Below are positions 1 to 5,915 of a DNA stretch of 8,524 nt, piece by piece. The first letter of the stretch is position 1; the number at the start of each line of letters is the position of its first letter. The position numbers and the translations under genes are program-made. The notes under the pieces were generated by a model, which worked only from the letters and a program-made list of their open reading frames with translations, did no database searches and was not told the DNA's origin. The DNA comes from JBOGWA01 sp050693155 (GTDB lineage: Bacteria; Actinomycetota; UBA4738; CALAEC01): positions 1 through 8,524 of the forward strand of contig JBOGWA010000049.1 of the NCBI GenBank assembly GCA_050693155.1, given 5' to 3'.

Positions 1-1
1 G

Positions 2-127
2 ATCAAGCGGACGGCGAACGACGGCTACTACCGGGACGTGATCCAGTTCGGCGTCGGATCCCACACGTACAAGGTGTGCCAGGCGGGGAAGCCCAGTAAT
101 TGCTCCCCACAGAAGACGGTCTTCTAG
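2..127 (+). CDS. C-terminal end of a protein of unknown function, possibly secreted with an Fn3-like beta-sandwich (partial, 5' end outside window)
   Basis: An open frame enters from the left edge and stops at TAG 125-127, giving 41 residues. The peptide is rich in Thr, Tyr, Val and Gly. It has a 'YKVCQAG...NCSP' stretch with two cysteines eight residues apart (residues 26 and 34 of the fragment). This resembles the last strands of fibronectin type III or similar extracellular beta-sandwich domains, where a 'Y-x-V-x-A' strand is followed by a Cys/Asn-rich turn and a final strand. The full protein could therefore be a secreted or surface protein, but that is inference from a short tail. Codon use matches the neighbours. 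The gene is convergent with the glycosylase gene, with only 3 bases between the stops. A 7-base-arm inverted repeat (111-117/119-125) lies at the end of the frame and might help termination, but it is AT-rich and coding. Confidence 0.5.
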   Translation: MKRTANDGYYRDVIQFGVGSHTYKVCQAGKPSNCSPQKTVF

Positions 128-130
128 CTT

Positions 131-1390
131 CTACCGAAGGTGCTTCCGCCACCCTTCGGGCACGGGCCCTTCGTACTCGATCTCGGAAGCGCCGAGGAAT
201 CGGGCAAGGTCTTCGATTGTTCCGCGGATCGCTTCCGCCGTTTGGCGGCTGGCCCGGACGTCCGGCTCGGCGTGGACGGAGTTCACGATCAGGCGACCTC
301 GCTCCCGGTCCATCGCCGGATCGAGGCGCCCGATGAACCGATCGCCGTGAAGGATCGGAAGGACGTAGTACCCGTACCGGCGCTTCGCCTTCGGGACGTA
401 GATCTCCATCCGGTAGTGGAAGCCGAATAGCCGCTCGGTCCGCTTCCGGTTGATCGTCAGGTTGTCGAAGGGGGAGAGCAGCGTCGTCTTCGGCTCCCAT
501 TCCTGGGCCTCGACGCGGTCGAGAAGCGGCAGGTCTTCGGTGTGGACGAACCAGGTTCCGGGCCACGCCTGGGAATCCTCCACGATCCGCACCGCCTCGA
601 TCATGCCCTCCCGCTGGAGATTGCCGAGCACCCGGGAAAGGTCCGGATAGCGACCGGCCGTGAAATGGCGCTCGATGTCGTTATGTGTGGAGACCCCCAG
701 CGCTCGAAGAGAACGCTGGGCGGCGCGCCGCACGACCTCCTTCGCCGAGAGCCGATCGCGCGGCGTCCATTCCGGGAACCAGCGCTCGGCGAGTTCCCAG
801 AGCTTCTGGTTCCCGGCTCGACCGGCGACGGCGACCTTCCCTTGAAGATGGAGCATCGCGAGCATCTGCGCGACGTTTCGCTCCGACGTCCAGCCGCTCG
901 AGATCCATCCCACCTTGGTTCGTCCCTCGAGGACGCGTGATGGAATCGGACCGTCGCGCCGAATGGTCGCAAGAATGCTCTGTCGCAACCCGCGGTTCTT
1001 CTCCATCCACTCCGCCACCCGATGGAGTCCGGCGCTTCCCGACGGCGTGGCGTCACTCCCAAGCGGGTACCGACGCATCAGAAAGGAATGGATCGGGTAG
1101 TCCTCGGTAAGGACGATCGACGCGGCGTGCGCCCAGTACTCGAACAACCGCTTCTCCTTGAAGAGCAGCGCGTCGAGATCGGTGGTATTGAAGCTCCCGA
1201 GACGGCTCCAGAGCACCAGCAGCGGGCTCCGCGCGACGACGGTGATCGGATCGAGTTGCAGGCACCCGAGATCGCGCATCGCTGAAAGGATGCCGGCCCG
1301 TGTGGGGTTTGGCCGCGCGAACGCGAGTCGCTGTTTCGCGATCGCGAGCCGCCGGGCGGTCTGGGGCGTGATCTCGCGGATCGAGGGCAT
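131..1390 (-). CDS. YcaQ/AlkX-type winged-helix DNA glycosylase (HTH_42 family)
   Basis: The protein has 419 residues, close to the ~400 usual for the YcaQ/AlkZ superfamily. The family folds as tandem winged helices plus a C-terminal beta-barrel, removes bulky N-alkylated bases and, in E. coli YcaQ (AlkX), unhooks interstrand crosslinks. Visible marks are an N-terminal 'LGCLQLDPI' with Gln45-Leu46-Asp47, matching the Q-hydrophobic-D catalytic motif of the AlkX branch rather than the QxQ of antibiotic-cluster AlkZ. Further marks are 'FEYWAHAAS' near residue 90, a C-terminal 'LLSPFDNL' block with 'FGFHYRMEIYVP' and 'YGYYVLPILHGDRFIGR'. The frame stays open upstream to 1528, but the extra 46 residues are Ser/Thr/Pro-rich and overlap the divergent polymerase gene. 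The ATG at 1390, starting 'MPSIREIT', fits the family. No SD is visible; a TATCCT box ends six bases upstream, so translation may be leaderless. Function is a family assignment. Confidence 0.9.
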   Translation of the reverse strand: MPSIREITPQTARRLAIAKQRLAFARPNPTRAGILSAMRDLGCLQLDPITVVARSPLLVLWSRLGSFNTTDLDALLFKEKRLFEYWAHAASIVLTEDYPIHSFLMRRYPLGSDATPSGSAGLHRVAEWMEKNRGLRQSILATIRRDGPIPSRVLEGRTKVGWISSGWTSERNVAQMLAMLHLQGKVAVAGRAGNQKLWELAERWFPEWTPRDRLSAKEVVRRAAQRSLRALGVSTHNDIERHFTAGRYPDLSRVLGNLQREGMIEAVRIVEDSQAWPGTWFVHTEDLPLLDRVEAQEWEPKTTLLSPFDNLTINRKRTERLFGFHYRMEIYVPKAKRRYGYYVLPILHGDRFIGRLDPAMDRERGRLIVNSVHAEPDVRASRQTAEAIRGTIEDLARFLGASEIEYEGPVPEGWRKHLR

Positions 1391-1396
1391 CGGCGA

Positions 1397-1402
1397 AGGA
1401 TA
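1397..1402 (-). promoter_or_regulatory. Candidate -10 box (TATCCT) for the glycosylase gene, leaderless arrangement
   Basis: Reading the minus strand, TATCCT fits the TAnnnT pattern of actinobacterial -10 elements. It ends six bases before the ATG at 1390, so transcription would start at or next to the start codon. There is no SD in this gap, which agrees with a leaderless mRNA. No convincing -35 hexamer is seen. One short motif in a 49-bp gap is weak evidence. Confidence 0.35.
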
Positions 1403-1410
1403 GGTCGCCG

Positions 1411-1422
1411 GATCGTGCGATC
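1411..1422. promoter_or_regulatory. Inverted repeat GATCG-TG-CGATC in the divergent promoter gap
   Basis: Perfect 5-base arms separated by two bases lie in the middle of the 49-bp gap between the glycosylase and the polymerase genes. The site would sit inside the -10/-35 spacer of the proposed glycosylase promoter and 17 bases upstream of the polymerase ATG. A repressor bound here could control both genes. GATC/CGATC words are common in this sequence, so the repeat may be chance. Confidence 0.25.
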
Positions 1423-1439
1423 GGGTAGAAAAAGGTGCG

Positions 1440-2522
1440 ATGCCAGAAGCCGAAGTGCTCGAGATCGACGGTCGCGACGTTAAGGTCACGAACCCGGACA
1501 AGGTGTTCTTCCCCAAGCTCGGCGTCACGAAGCTCGATCTGGTCGGCTACTACCTCTCGGTGGCCGAGGGGGCCCTCGTCGGTTGCGGGAACCGTCCCGT
1601 CATCCTGCACAGGTTCCCGAACGGCGTAGACGGGGACGATTTCCATCAGAAGCGCGCTCCACAGCACCGTCCGGAATGGATTCAGACCGTGACGATCTCG
1701 TTCCCGAGTGGGCGGACCGCCGACGAGCTCGTCGTCGCCGACGCGGCGCACCTCGCGTGGATGATCAATCTCGGGTGCATCGACATCAATCCGTGGCCCA
1801 TCCGTGCCTCGGACGTCGATCACCCCGACGAGCTTCGCATCGACCTCGACCCGACGCCCGAAGCGCCCTGGTCCGACGTCCGGAACGTCGCGCTCGTCGT
1901 GCGTGAGGTGCTCGCCGATGTGGGCCTCACCGGGTTCCCGAAGACCTCCGGGAAGCGAGGGATTCACGTCCCGGTTCGGATCGAGCCACGCTGGGAGTTC
2001 CCCGAGGTGCGCCGCGCGGCCCTCGCCCTAGCCCGAGAGGTCGAACGGCGGGCGCCCGATATCGCGACCAGCGCGTGGTGGAAAGAGGAACGCCACGGCG
2101 TGTTCGTCGACTACAACCAGAACGCGCGAGACCGCACCACGGCCTCCGCGTACTCGGTTCGGCCGGTGCCGGCGGCGACGGTTTCCACCCCCCTCACATG
2201 GGACGAGGTGCCGGACGTCGAGATGGAAGACTTTCGCATCGACACGGTTCCCGACCGGTTCCGGAAGATCGGCGACCCGGGAAGGGGGATCGACGAGGAA
2301 GCCGGGACGCTAGATCAGCTCCTAGCGCTCGCCGATCTTCAGGAGCAGGAAGGCGCCGAAGAGGGGCCCCTACCGCCGCACTTCCCGAAGGCTCCCGGGG
2401 AGCCAACCCGAGCGCCGCCTTCCAGACGGAAACGGCCGAGTGGGGCGGCCGCGAAGAAGTCGAGCCGTAAGCGGTCGGCCCGCGTGCAACCAGCCAAGCC
2501 GAGCCGAAAACGGAAGCGCTAG
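1440..2522 (+). CDS. LigD-type primase/polymerase domain protein (PolDom, archaeo-eukaryotic primase fold) with a basic tail
   Basis: The 360-residue protein matches the stand-alone polymerase domain of LigD, which in bacterial end joining fills gaps and adds nucleotides, often ribonucleotides, at breaks. Motif I is 'RIDLDP' with Asp135 and Asp137 as metal ligands, motif II is 'TSGKRGIHV' (Ser170, His176) and motif III is Asp224 in 'VFVDYNQN'. The N-terminal 'TNPDKVFFP' (residues 17-25) fits the loop that binds the 5' phosphate in this family. The domain ends near residue 300. The last ~40 residues have 17 Lys/Arg and no Asp/Glu and look like a disordered DNA-binding tail. No ligase or nuclease domain is fused. 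AAAGG at 1431-1435 is a short-spaced SD for the ATG. The gene diverges from the glycosylase and meets the ligase tail to tail, stops overlapping by four bases. Equivalent stand-alone genes in mycobacteria are called PolD; the pairing with LigC resembles Rv3730c/Rv3731 of M. tuberculosis, though there the orientation differs. Confidence 0.93.
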   Translation: MPEAEVLEIDGRDVKVTNPDKVFFPKLGVTKLDLVGYYLSVAEGALVGCGNRPVILHRFPNGVDGDDFHQKRAPQHRPEWIQTVTISFPSGRTADELVVADAAHLAWMINLGCIDINPWPIRASDVDHPDELRIDLDPTPEAPWSDVRNVALVVREVLADVGLTGFPKTSGKRGIHVPVRIEPRWEFPEVRRAALALAREVERRAPDIATSAWWKEERHGVFVDYNQNARDRTTASAYSVRPVPAATVSTPLTWDEVPDVEMEDFRIDTVPDRFRKIGDPGRGIDEEAGTLDQLLALADLQEQEGAEEGPLPPHFPKAPGEPTRAPPSRRKRPSGAAAKKSSRKRSARVQPAKPSRKRKR

Positions 2523-3550
2523 GGCTTCCGGCCGGGGACCATCTGGTCTAGGGTGCACTCCCTCGGCTTTTTGTCGTCTCGCCAACGGAGGATTCGCGTG
2601 CCGTGCCGGAAGCGGTGACCCGTGACGTGGTCGTAGGCGACCTCGACGACGAGCGCCGGCTCGAGTGGAACGAACTCGGTCTCCTCCGCGCGCCGCCAGC
2701 GGTTGGGCCCGCCCGGGCCGAACCCGACACCGAACGCATCGCCGCCTTCGTGCGGCTTGAGTCGCTCGAGAAGCGCCCGGCGCTCGGCTTTCCGAAACGC
2801 CGAGGTGAAGCCCACGTGATAGAGCGTGCCCTCATCGTCGTAGAGCCCGAGCAGCAGTGACCCGACCCCGTCGCCGTCCCGCGCCATCCGGTACCCCCCC
2901 ACCACGCAGTCGGCCGTTCGCTCGCGCTTCACCTTGATCATGACCCGCTCGCCCGGGCTGTAGGGGAGGTCGTCCCTCTTCGCGATGATGCCGTCGAGAC
3001 CGGCGGCCTCCAGTTCCTCGAGCCAGCGGAGGGCTTCGCCCCGATCCTCCGTCTGCGGGGTGAGGGCTACCCGCGGGCCGGGCTCGAGCACTGGGTCGAA
3101 CCCGCCCTCGGCTCCCTCGAGCAGCTTCTCCAGCCGGGTCCACCGTTCGCTCAGGCGCTTCTTCCGGAGATCGGCGCGAGCCGTCGCGAGAATGTCGAAC
3201 GCGACGAACGTGGCCGGTGTCTTCTCAGCGAGCATGCGGACCCGGGACTCAGCCGGGTGGATGCGCTGGAGCAGCGCGTCGAAGTCGAGGTGGCCTCCGG
3301 TGGGCACGACGATCTCCCCGTCGACGACGCAGGAAGGCAGCGCCGCGCGCAGGACCGGCTCTAGCTCGGGGAAGTAGCGGTGGAGCGGGCGCGATCCTCG
3401 GCTCTCAATGTGGAAGCTCTTTGGTTCGAGGAAGATGAGCGCCCGGAAGCCGTCCCACTTCGGTTCGTAGCGCCAGCCCGGGCCGTCCGGAACCTCCTCC
3501 TGCACGCGCGCGAGCATCGGCTCGAGCGGTGGGGAGATGGGCAGGGCCAC
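2519..3550 (-). CDS. ligC: ATP-dependent DNA ligase, LigC type
   Basis: The 343-residue enzyme contains the nucleotidyltransferase motifs in order: motif I 'KWDGFR' with Lys31 as the AMP-accepting lysine, a 'SRGS' block near residue 50, 'DGEIVV' at 77-82, motif III 'FVAFDIL' at 115-121, motif IV 'GLDGIIAKR' at 184-192 and motif V 'MIKVKR' at 204-209. An OB-fold follows from about 210 to the end. There is no N-terminal DNA-binding domain, so this is the short two-domain LigC/LigD-ligase architecture that seals nicks and single-ribonucleotide ends in repair. The start is GTG; the preceding in-frame triplets are GCC, TTC and the TAG stop of the upstream deacylase gene, leaving six bases between the genes. 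No SD is visible, so translation is probably coupled to the deacylase gene. Its stop overlaps that of the convergent polymerase gene, a likely functional partner. Confidence 0.93.
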   Translation of the reverse strand: MALPISPPLEPMLARVQEEVPDGPGWRYEPKWDGFRALIFLEPKSFHIESRGSRPLHRYFPELEPVLRAALPSCVVDGEIVVPTGGHLDFDALLQRIHPAESRVRMLAEKTPATFVAFDILATARADLRKKRLSERWTRLEKLLEGAEGGFDPVLEPGPRVALTPQTEDRGEALRWLEELEAAGLDGIIAKRDDLPYSPGERVMIKVKRERTADCVVGGYRMARDGDGVGSLLLGLYDDEGTLYHVGFTSAFRKAERRALLERLKPHEGGDAFGVGFGPGGPNRWRRAEETEFVPLEPALVVEVAYDHVTGHRFRHGTRILRWRDDKKPRECTLDQMVPGRKP

Positions 3551-3556
3551 GGCGAA

Positions 3557-4030
3557 CTACGCGTCGGGCTTGCAGACCTCGACGAGCTCGTACGTCCCGA
3601 GCTGCGGGAGATATCCGACGCGCATCCGGATGGAGTCGGTGTGCGTCCCGGCCGCGAAGACGACCGTCTCGTGTGCGCTCAGGTGCTCGTCGAGGTAGAG
3701 CGGAGCGCCGACGAGCTCACCGAACGGCGGCACCGCGCCGAGGGCGTAGTCGGAGAGGTCGGCCTCCATCTCCTCCTCGCGCGCCATCTGCGCCTTCTTG
3801 TCGCCGAGGACCTTCCGAACGGTGTTCATGTGGATGCGGTGCGAGGCGGGAAGCACGAAGAGCGCGCGTCCCGCTTGATGACGGACGACGATGACCTTTG
3901 CGACTTCGTCGGCGTCGACACCGATCGCCTTCGCCTCATCGGCCGAGGTGAAGGTCTCGGAGTGCTCGACCTCGTCGAACTCGACGCCCTTATCCCGGAG
4001 GAACCCCGTGATCTTCTCGGGAACCGCCAT
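3557..4030 (-). CDS. YbaK/ProX-type aminoacyl-tRNA deacylase
   Basis: The 157-residue single-domain protein matches the YbaK/EbsC family of trans-editing enzymes, which hydrolyse mischarged tRNAs (for example Cys-tRNAPro or Ala-tRNAPro) in the cytoplasm. Marks are Lys45 in 'VAKVIVVR', the position of the essential family lysine; 'ALFVLPASHRI' near 56-66; 'GAVPPFG' at 98-104; and 'FAAGTHTDSIRM' near 125-136. Which tRNA it edits cannot be told from sequence alone. The ATG at 4030 has no clear SD, but a TAGACT box lies nine bases upstream, so the gene may have its own near-leaderless promoter besides read-through from the hydrolase gene 30 bases upstream. It runs almost directly into the ligase gene in the same reading frame. 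Nothing suggests truncation. Confidence 0.88.
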   Translation of the reverse strand: MAVPEKITGFLRDKGVEFDEVEHSETFTSADEAKAIGVDADEVAKVIVVRHQAGRALFVLPASHRIHMNTVRKVLGDKKAQMAREEEMEADLSDYALGAVPPFGELVGAPLYLDEHLSAHETVVFAAGTHTDSIRMRVGYLPQLGTYELVEVCKPDA

Positions 4031-4039
4031 CCCGAAGGG

Positions 4040-4045
4040 AGTCTA
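4040..4045 (-). promoter_or_regulatory. Candidate -10 box (TAGACT) upstream of the deacylase/ligase genes
   Basis: On the minus strand TAGACT fits TAnnnT and ends nine bases before the deacylase ATG, which would leave a leader of only two or three bases. It sits in the 30-bp gap behind the hydrolase stop, so the deacylase-ligase pair could be transcribed independently of the hydrolase. No -35 match is apparent 16-18 bases upstream. Confidence 0.35.
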
Positions 4046-4060
4046 GGACGACCCGTCCAC

Positions 4061-5491
4061 CTAGGCGAGGTCGCCGGCGATGTCGGAGGATAGCCAGCGG
4101 TAGATCCCGACCCCGGTCAGGGCGATCGCCGAAATCAGTACCCACGAGACCGGCGTGAGGAACGCCGCCGCAACGGAGGCGCCGACAACCGCCGCGACCA
4201 CGGCGAGCCGCGCGAGCCAGAGCCGACCAACTCGTTTGGTGTGGCGCGCAACCTTCGCCGGCGTGATCCCCGCTTCTTCCCACGGGTACTCGCCGGAGTT
4301 GATCGCGCGCAGGAGCCGCGGAACAAAGAGGTCCTTGTTCTCCCAGTAGATGGAGTGGTCCCGGACCGGGCTGTCGAGGTTGATCACGCGCCGCTTCTTC
4401 ACCTGCTCGGGGGCCAGGCGTGCCTGATCCTGGAGCTCGTCGGCGAGCGGCCCTGCCGGCACAGGGTCGAACCGAGCGTGGACGTCGACCCAGTAGAAGC
4501 GAGAGCGGAGTTCCTCGACCTCGTCGAGGCCAAACGAGTCGAGGCCGGTGACCTCCGGGGCGAGCGGGCGGGCGAATCGCCGCCGAGCGTAGGTGTTGGA
4601 GGTCTTCGCCAGCCGGAACGTCTGGTTGATCCCGGCCCCGACGGTGAAGAGGGTGATCTTTTTCCTCCTCGCCTTCGGCAGGAGGGCGATCTCGGCTGCG
4701 ATCCTCCCGCCCGCGGCGAGCGCGTCGTAGGCGACAACCGCCCCCATCGAGTGCGCCACGATCGTGACGTCGGAGACCGGCCCGTACCGGTCGTGGAGCA
4801 TGTCGGAGAGGACCTCCTCGAGCACGCCCCGCACGTTCGCCGACCACATCCCGTGCTCGAGATAGCGCTGCGCGTCGCCGACGCTTCGGGAAAGCAGCGG
4901 GTCGATGCGGTGGAGGAATCCGAGGAACCGCCGGGCCGGTCCCACCTGGCTGACCCAGTAGAGCGGCCCGAGGACGAAGCGAAGGACCGGCGCCAGGACC
5001 GCAAGCACGAGCAGCAACACCCCCCCGAGCAGTAGGCCCGCCCGGTAGATGGTCTTCGTCCACCCGCCCGAGGACCACTCCGGCGGTTCCGGCTCCTCGG
5101 GGTTGAAGTCCTGATCGTTGGTGGGATCGCGCGAAAGCCCGTGCCACACCGCCTGAAGGTGCGCGCCGGCGTTGTGGCGGAGCAGCCAGCGGAACACGGT
5201 CTCGGGGGGAGGCGCCGGGAAGGAGTCGGCCCAGAAGGCCTCCTTGAAGATCCAGGTTGTCTCCGCGCCTCCAGTAGTCGGGATCCGAAGCGAAGCCGAC
5301 GGCGGGTTCGCGAAGGCATCCATGTCCCGGATCACGGGATCCCCGAGCGGGCCGGCCTCGCCGGCGGGCAAGGACTCGAGGAGAGAATCGGCGATCCCGT
5401 TCGTCACGCGCGCGAGGAGATCCCCGCGCCGCTGCCCCTCGCCGATCCCGTGGATAACGATGACCCCATGCGCCCCCGCCGCCAGGGTCAT
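4061..5491 (-). CDS. Membrane-embedded alpha/beta-hydrolase (lipase/esterase-like serine hydrolase)
   Basis: The 476-residue protein has an alpha/beta-hydrolase core interrupted by a membrane segment. It opens with 'VIVIHGIGEG' (His14-Gly17), an oxyanion-hole-type strand and turn. The nucleophile elbow is 'VAHSMGA', Ser248. Likely triad partners are Asp342 in 'ARFDPVP' and His379 in 'VRDHSIYW'. A hydrophobic stretch at about 151-180 and two more at about 424-446 and 449-466 predict three membrane passes, or one re-entrant plus a C-terminal hairpin. There is no signal peptide. The region between the oxyanion strand and the elbow (about 20-235) is much longer than usual and carries an acidic/Pro-rich linker near 121-140. 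The substrate is unknown; a lipid or membrane-associated ester is plausible. A GGAGG lies 13 bases before the ATG, a long spacing. It follows the small coiled-coil gene after nine bases, so the two are probably co-expressed. I do not recognise a named family. Confidence 0.75.
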   Translation of the reverse strand: MTLAAGAHGVIVIHGIGEGQRRGDLLARVTNGIADSLLESLPAGEAGPLGDPVIRDMDAFANPPSASLRIPTTGGAETTWIFKEAFWADSFPAPPPETVFRWLLRHNAGAHLQAVWHGLSRDPTNDQDFNPEEPEPPEWSSGGWTKTIYRAGLLLGGVLLLVLAVLAPVLRFVLGPLYWVSQVGPARRFLGFLHRIDPLLSRSVGDAQRYLEHGMWSANVRGVLEEVLSDMLHDRYGPVSDVTIVAHSMGAVVAYDALAAGGRIAAEIALLPKARRKKITLFTVGAGINQTFRLAKTSNTYARRRFARPLAPEVTGLDSFGLDEVEELRSRFYWVDVHARFDPVPAGPLADELQDQARLAPEQVKKRRVINLDSPVRDHSIYWENKDLFVPRLLRAINSGEYPWEEAGITPAKVARHTKRVGRLWLARLAVVAAVVGASVAAAFLTPVSWVLISAIALTGVGIYRWLSSDIAGDLA

Positions 5492-5500
5492 CTTGGGTGG

Positions 5501-5788
5501 CTAGCCTCCGGTCTCCGCCTCCGGATGCACACCCATCGCGATGGCGAAGCGGTTCAAGTCGGACTGCATCGTGAGGAACGCTCCCTGCAACAAGTCCATG
5601 CGGACTTCGACTCGGCTCATTCGACCGTCGAGCCGATCTTCGAGGCGATCGATGCGAGCTTGGAGGTCATCCTTGACCTCCCGAATGGTTTGCTTTGTGT
5701 CGTCGTGCCGGCCCTTCGTGTAGAAGACCAGCCATGTGCCGACCGCCGTTGTGAGAACAGCGCTGACGATCAGATCGAGGGTTTCCAT
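5501..5788 (-). CDS. Small membrane-anchored coiled-coil protein of unknown function
   Basis: The 95-residue protein has one hydrophobic segment at about residues 4-23 ('LIVSAVLTTAVGTWLVFY'), then a Lys/Arg turn and a long charged helix (about 29-75) with heptad-like spacing of Ile, Val, Leu and Met. This predicts an N-terminal membrane anchor with a cytoplasmic coiled coil that could oligomerise. The frame stays open to an earlier ATG at 5857, but the extra 23 residues are Pro/Ser/Gly-rich. The ATG at 5788 has GGAAGGGG (5799-5806) ten bases upstream and starts directly at the membrane helix, so it is preferred. No catalytic motif is visible. Its stop lies nine bases before the membrane hydrolase start, suggesting it partners or scaffolds that enzyme; this is inference. 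Phage-holin-like or generic DUF-type membrane coiled-coil proteins are alternatives. Confidence 0.65.
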   Translation of the reverse strand: METLDLIVSAVLTTAVGTWLVFYTKGRHDDTKQTIREVKDDLQARIDRLEDRLDGRMSRVEVRMDLLQGAFLTMQSDLNRFAIAMGVHPEAETGG

Positions 5789-5834
5789 TGTTGCCCGTCC
5801 CCTTCCGGGGGTGGAAGGTCTCTCCTCGACTGGG

Positions 5835-5840
5835 ATCGTA
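5835..5840 (-). promoter_or_regulatory. Candidate -10 box (TACGAT) for the coiled-coil/hydrolase operon
   Basis: On the minus strand TACGAT fits TAnnnT. It would start transcription near 5828, giving a leader of about 40 bases that includes the GGAAGGGG SD. No -35 match is seen. It lies in the 127-bp gap shared with the divergent flavoprotein gene, which otherwise holds only that gene's SD. Confidence 0.25.
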
Positions 5841-5904
5841 GCACTGGGTCCCGACACGACCGCCTCGGAAGGCTCGGGTGTGCTCTGATGTTGTCATTCT
5901 TAAC

Positions 5905-5910
5905 GAGGAG
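5905..5910 (+). promoter_or_regulatory. Shine-Dalgarno GAGGAG of the flavoprotein gene
   Basis: GAGGAG is separated by five bases from the ATG at 5916. It is the clearest SD in the window and fixes the start, which is also the natural start of the FAD-binding strand. I could not identify a -10/-35 pair for this gene. Confidence 0.75.
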
Positions 5911-5915
5911 AAGCC

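Noticed and set aside
111..125. Inverted repeat AGAAGAC/GTCTTCT as a terminator
   Set aside because: It is coding, AT-rich, leaves almost no loop and is not followed by a T run; kept only as a remark on the first gene.
1391..1528. Longer N-terminus for the glycosylase (start at 1528)
   Set aside because: The 46 extra residues are low-complexity Ser/Thr/Pro, antisense to the start of the polymerase gene, and not part of the family domain.
1053..1967. 304-residue open frame on the minus strand
   Set aside because: It lies antisense to the polymerase and overlaps the glycosylase in another frame; no motif or family resemblance, typical of GC-rich shadow frames.
3380..4093. 237-residue plus-strand frame opposite the deacylase and ligase start
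   Set aside because: The opposite-strand genes have clear catalytic motifs; this one is rich in Glu/Arg/Leu/Val with no domain, as expected of a shadow.
3990..5147. 385-residue minus-strand frame overlapping the hydrolase
   Set aside because: Arg/Gly/Pro-rich frame-shifted reading of the hydrolase gene, which itself has an HGIG turn, AHSMG elbow and membrane segments.
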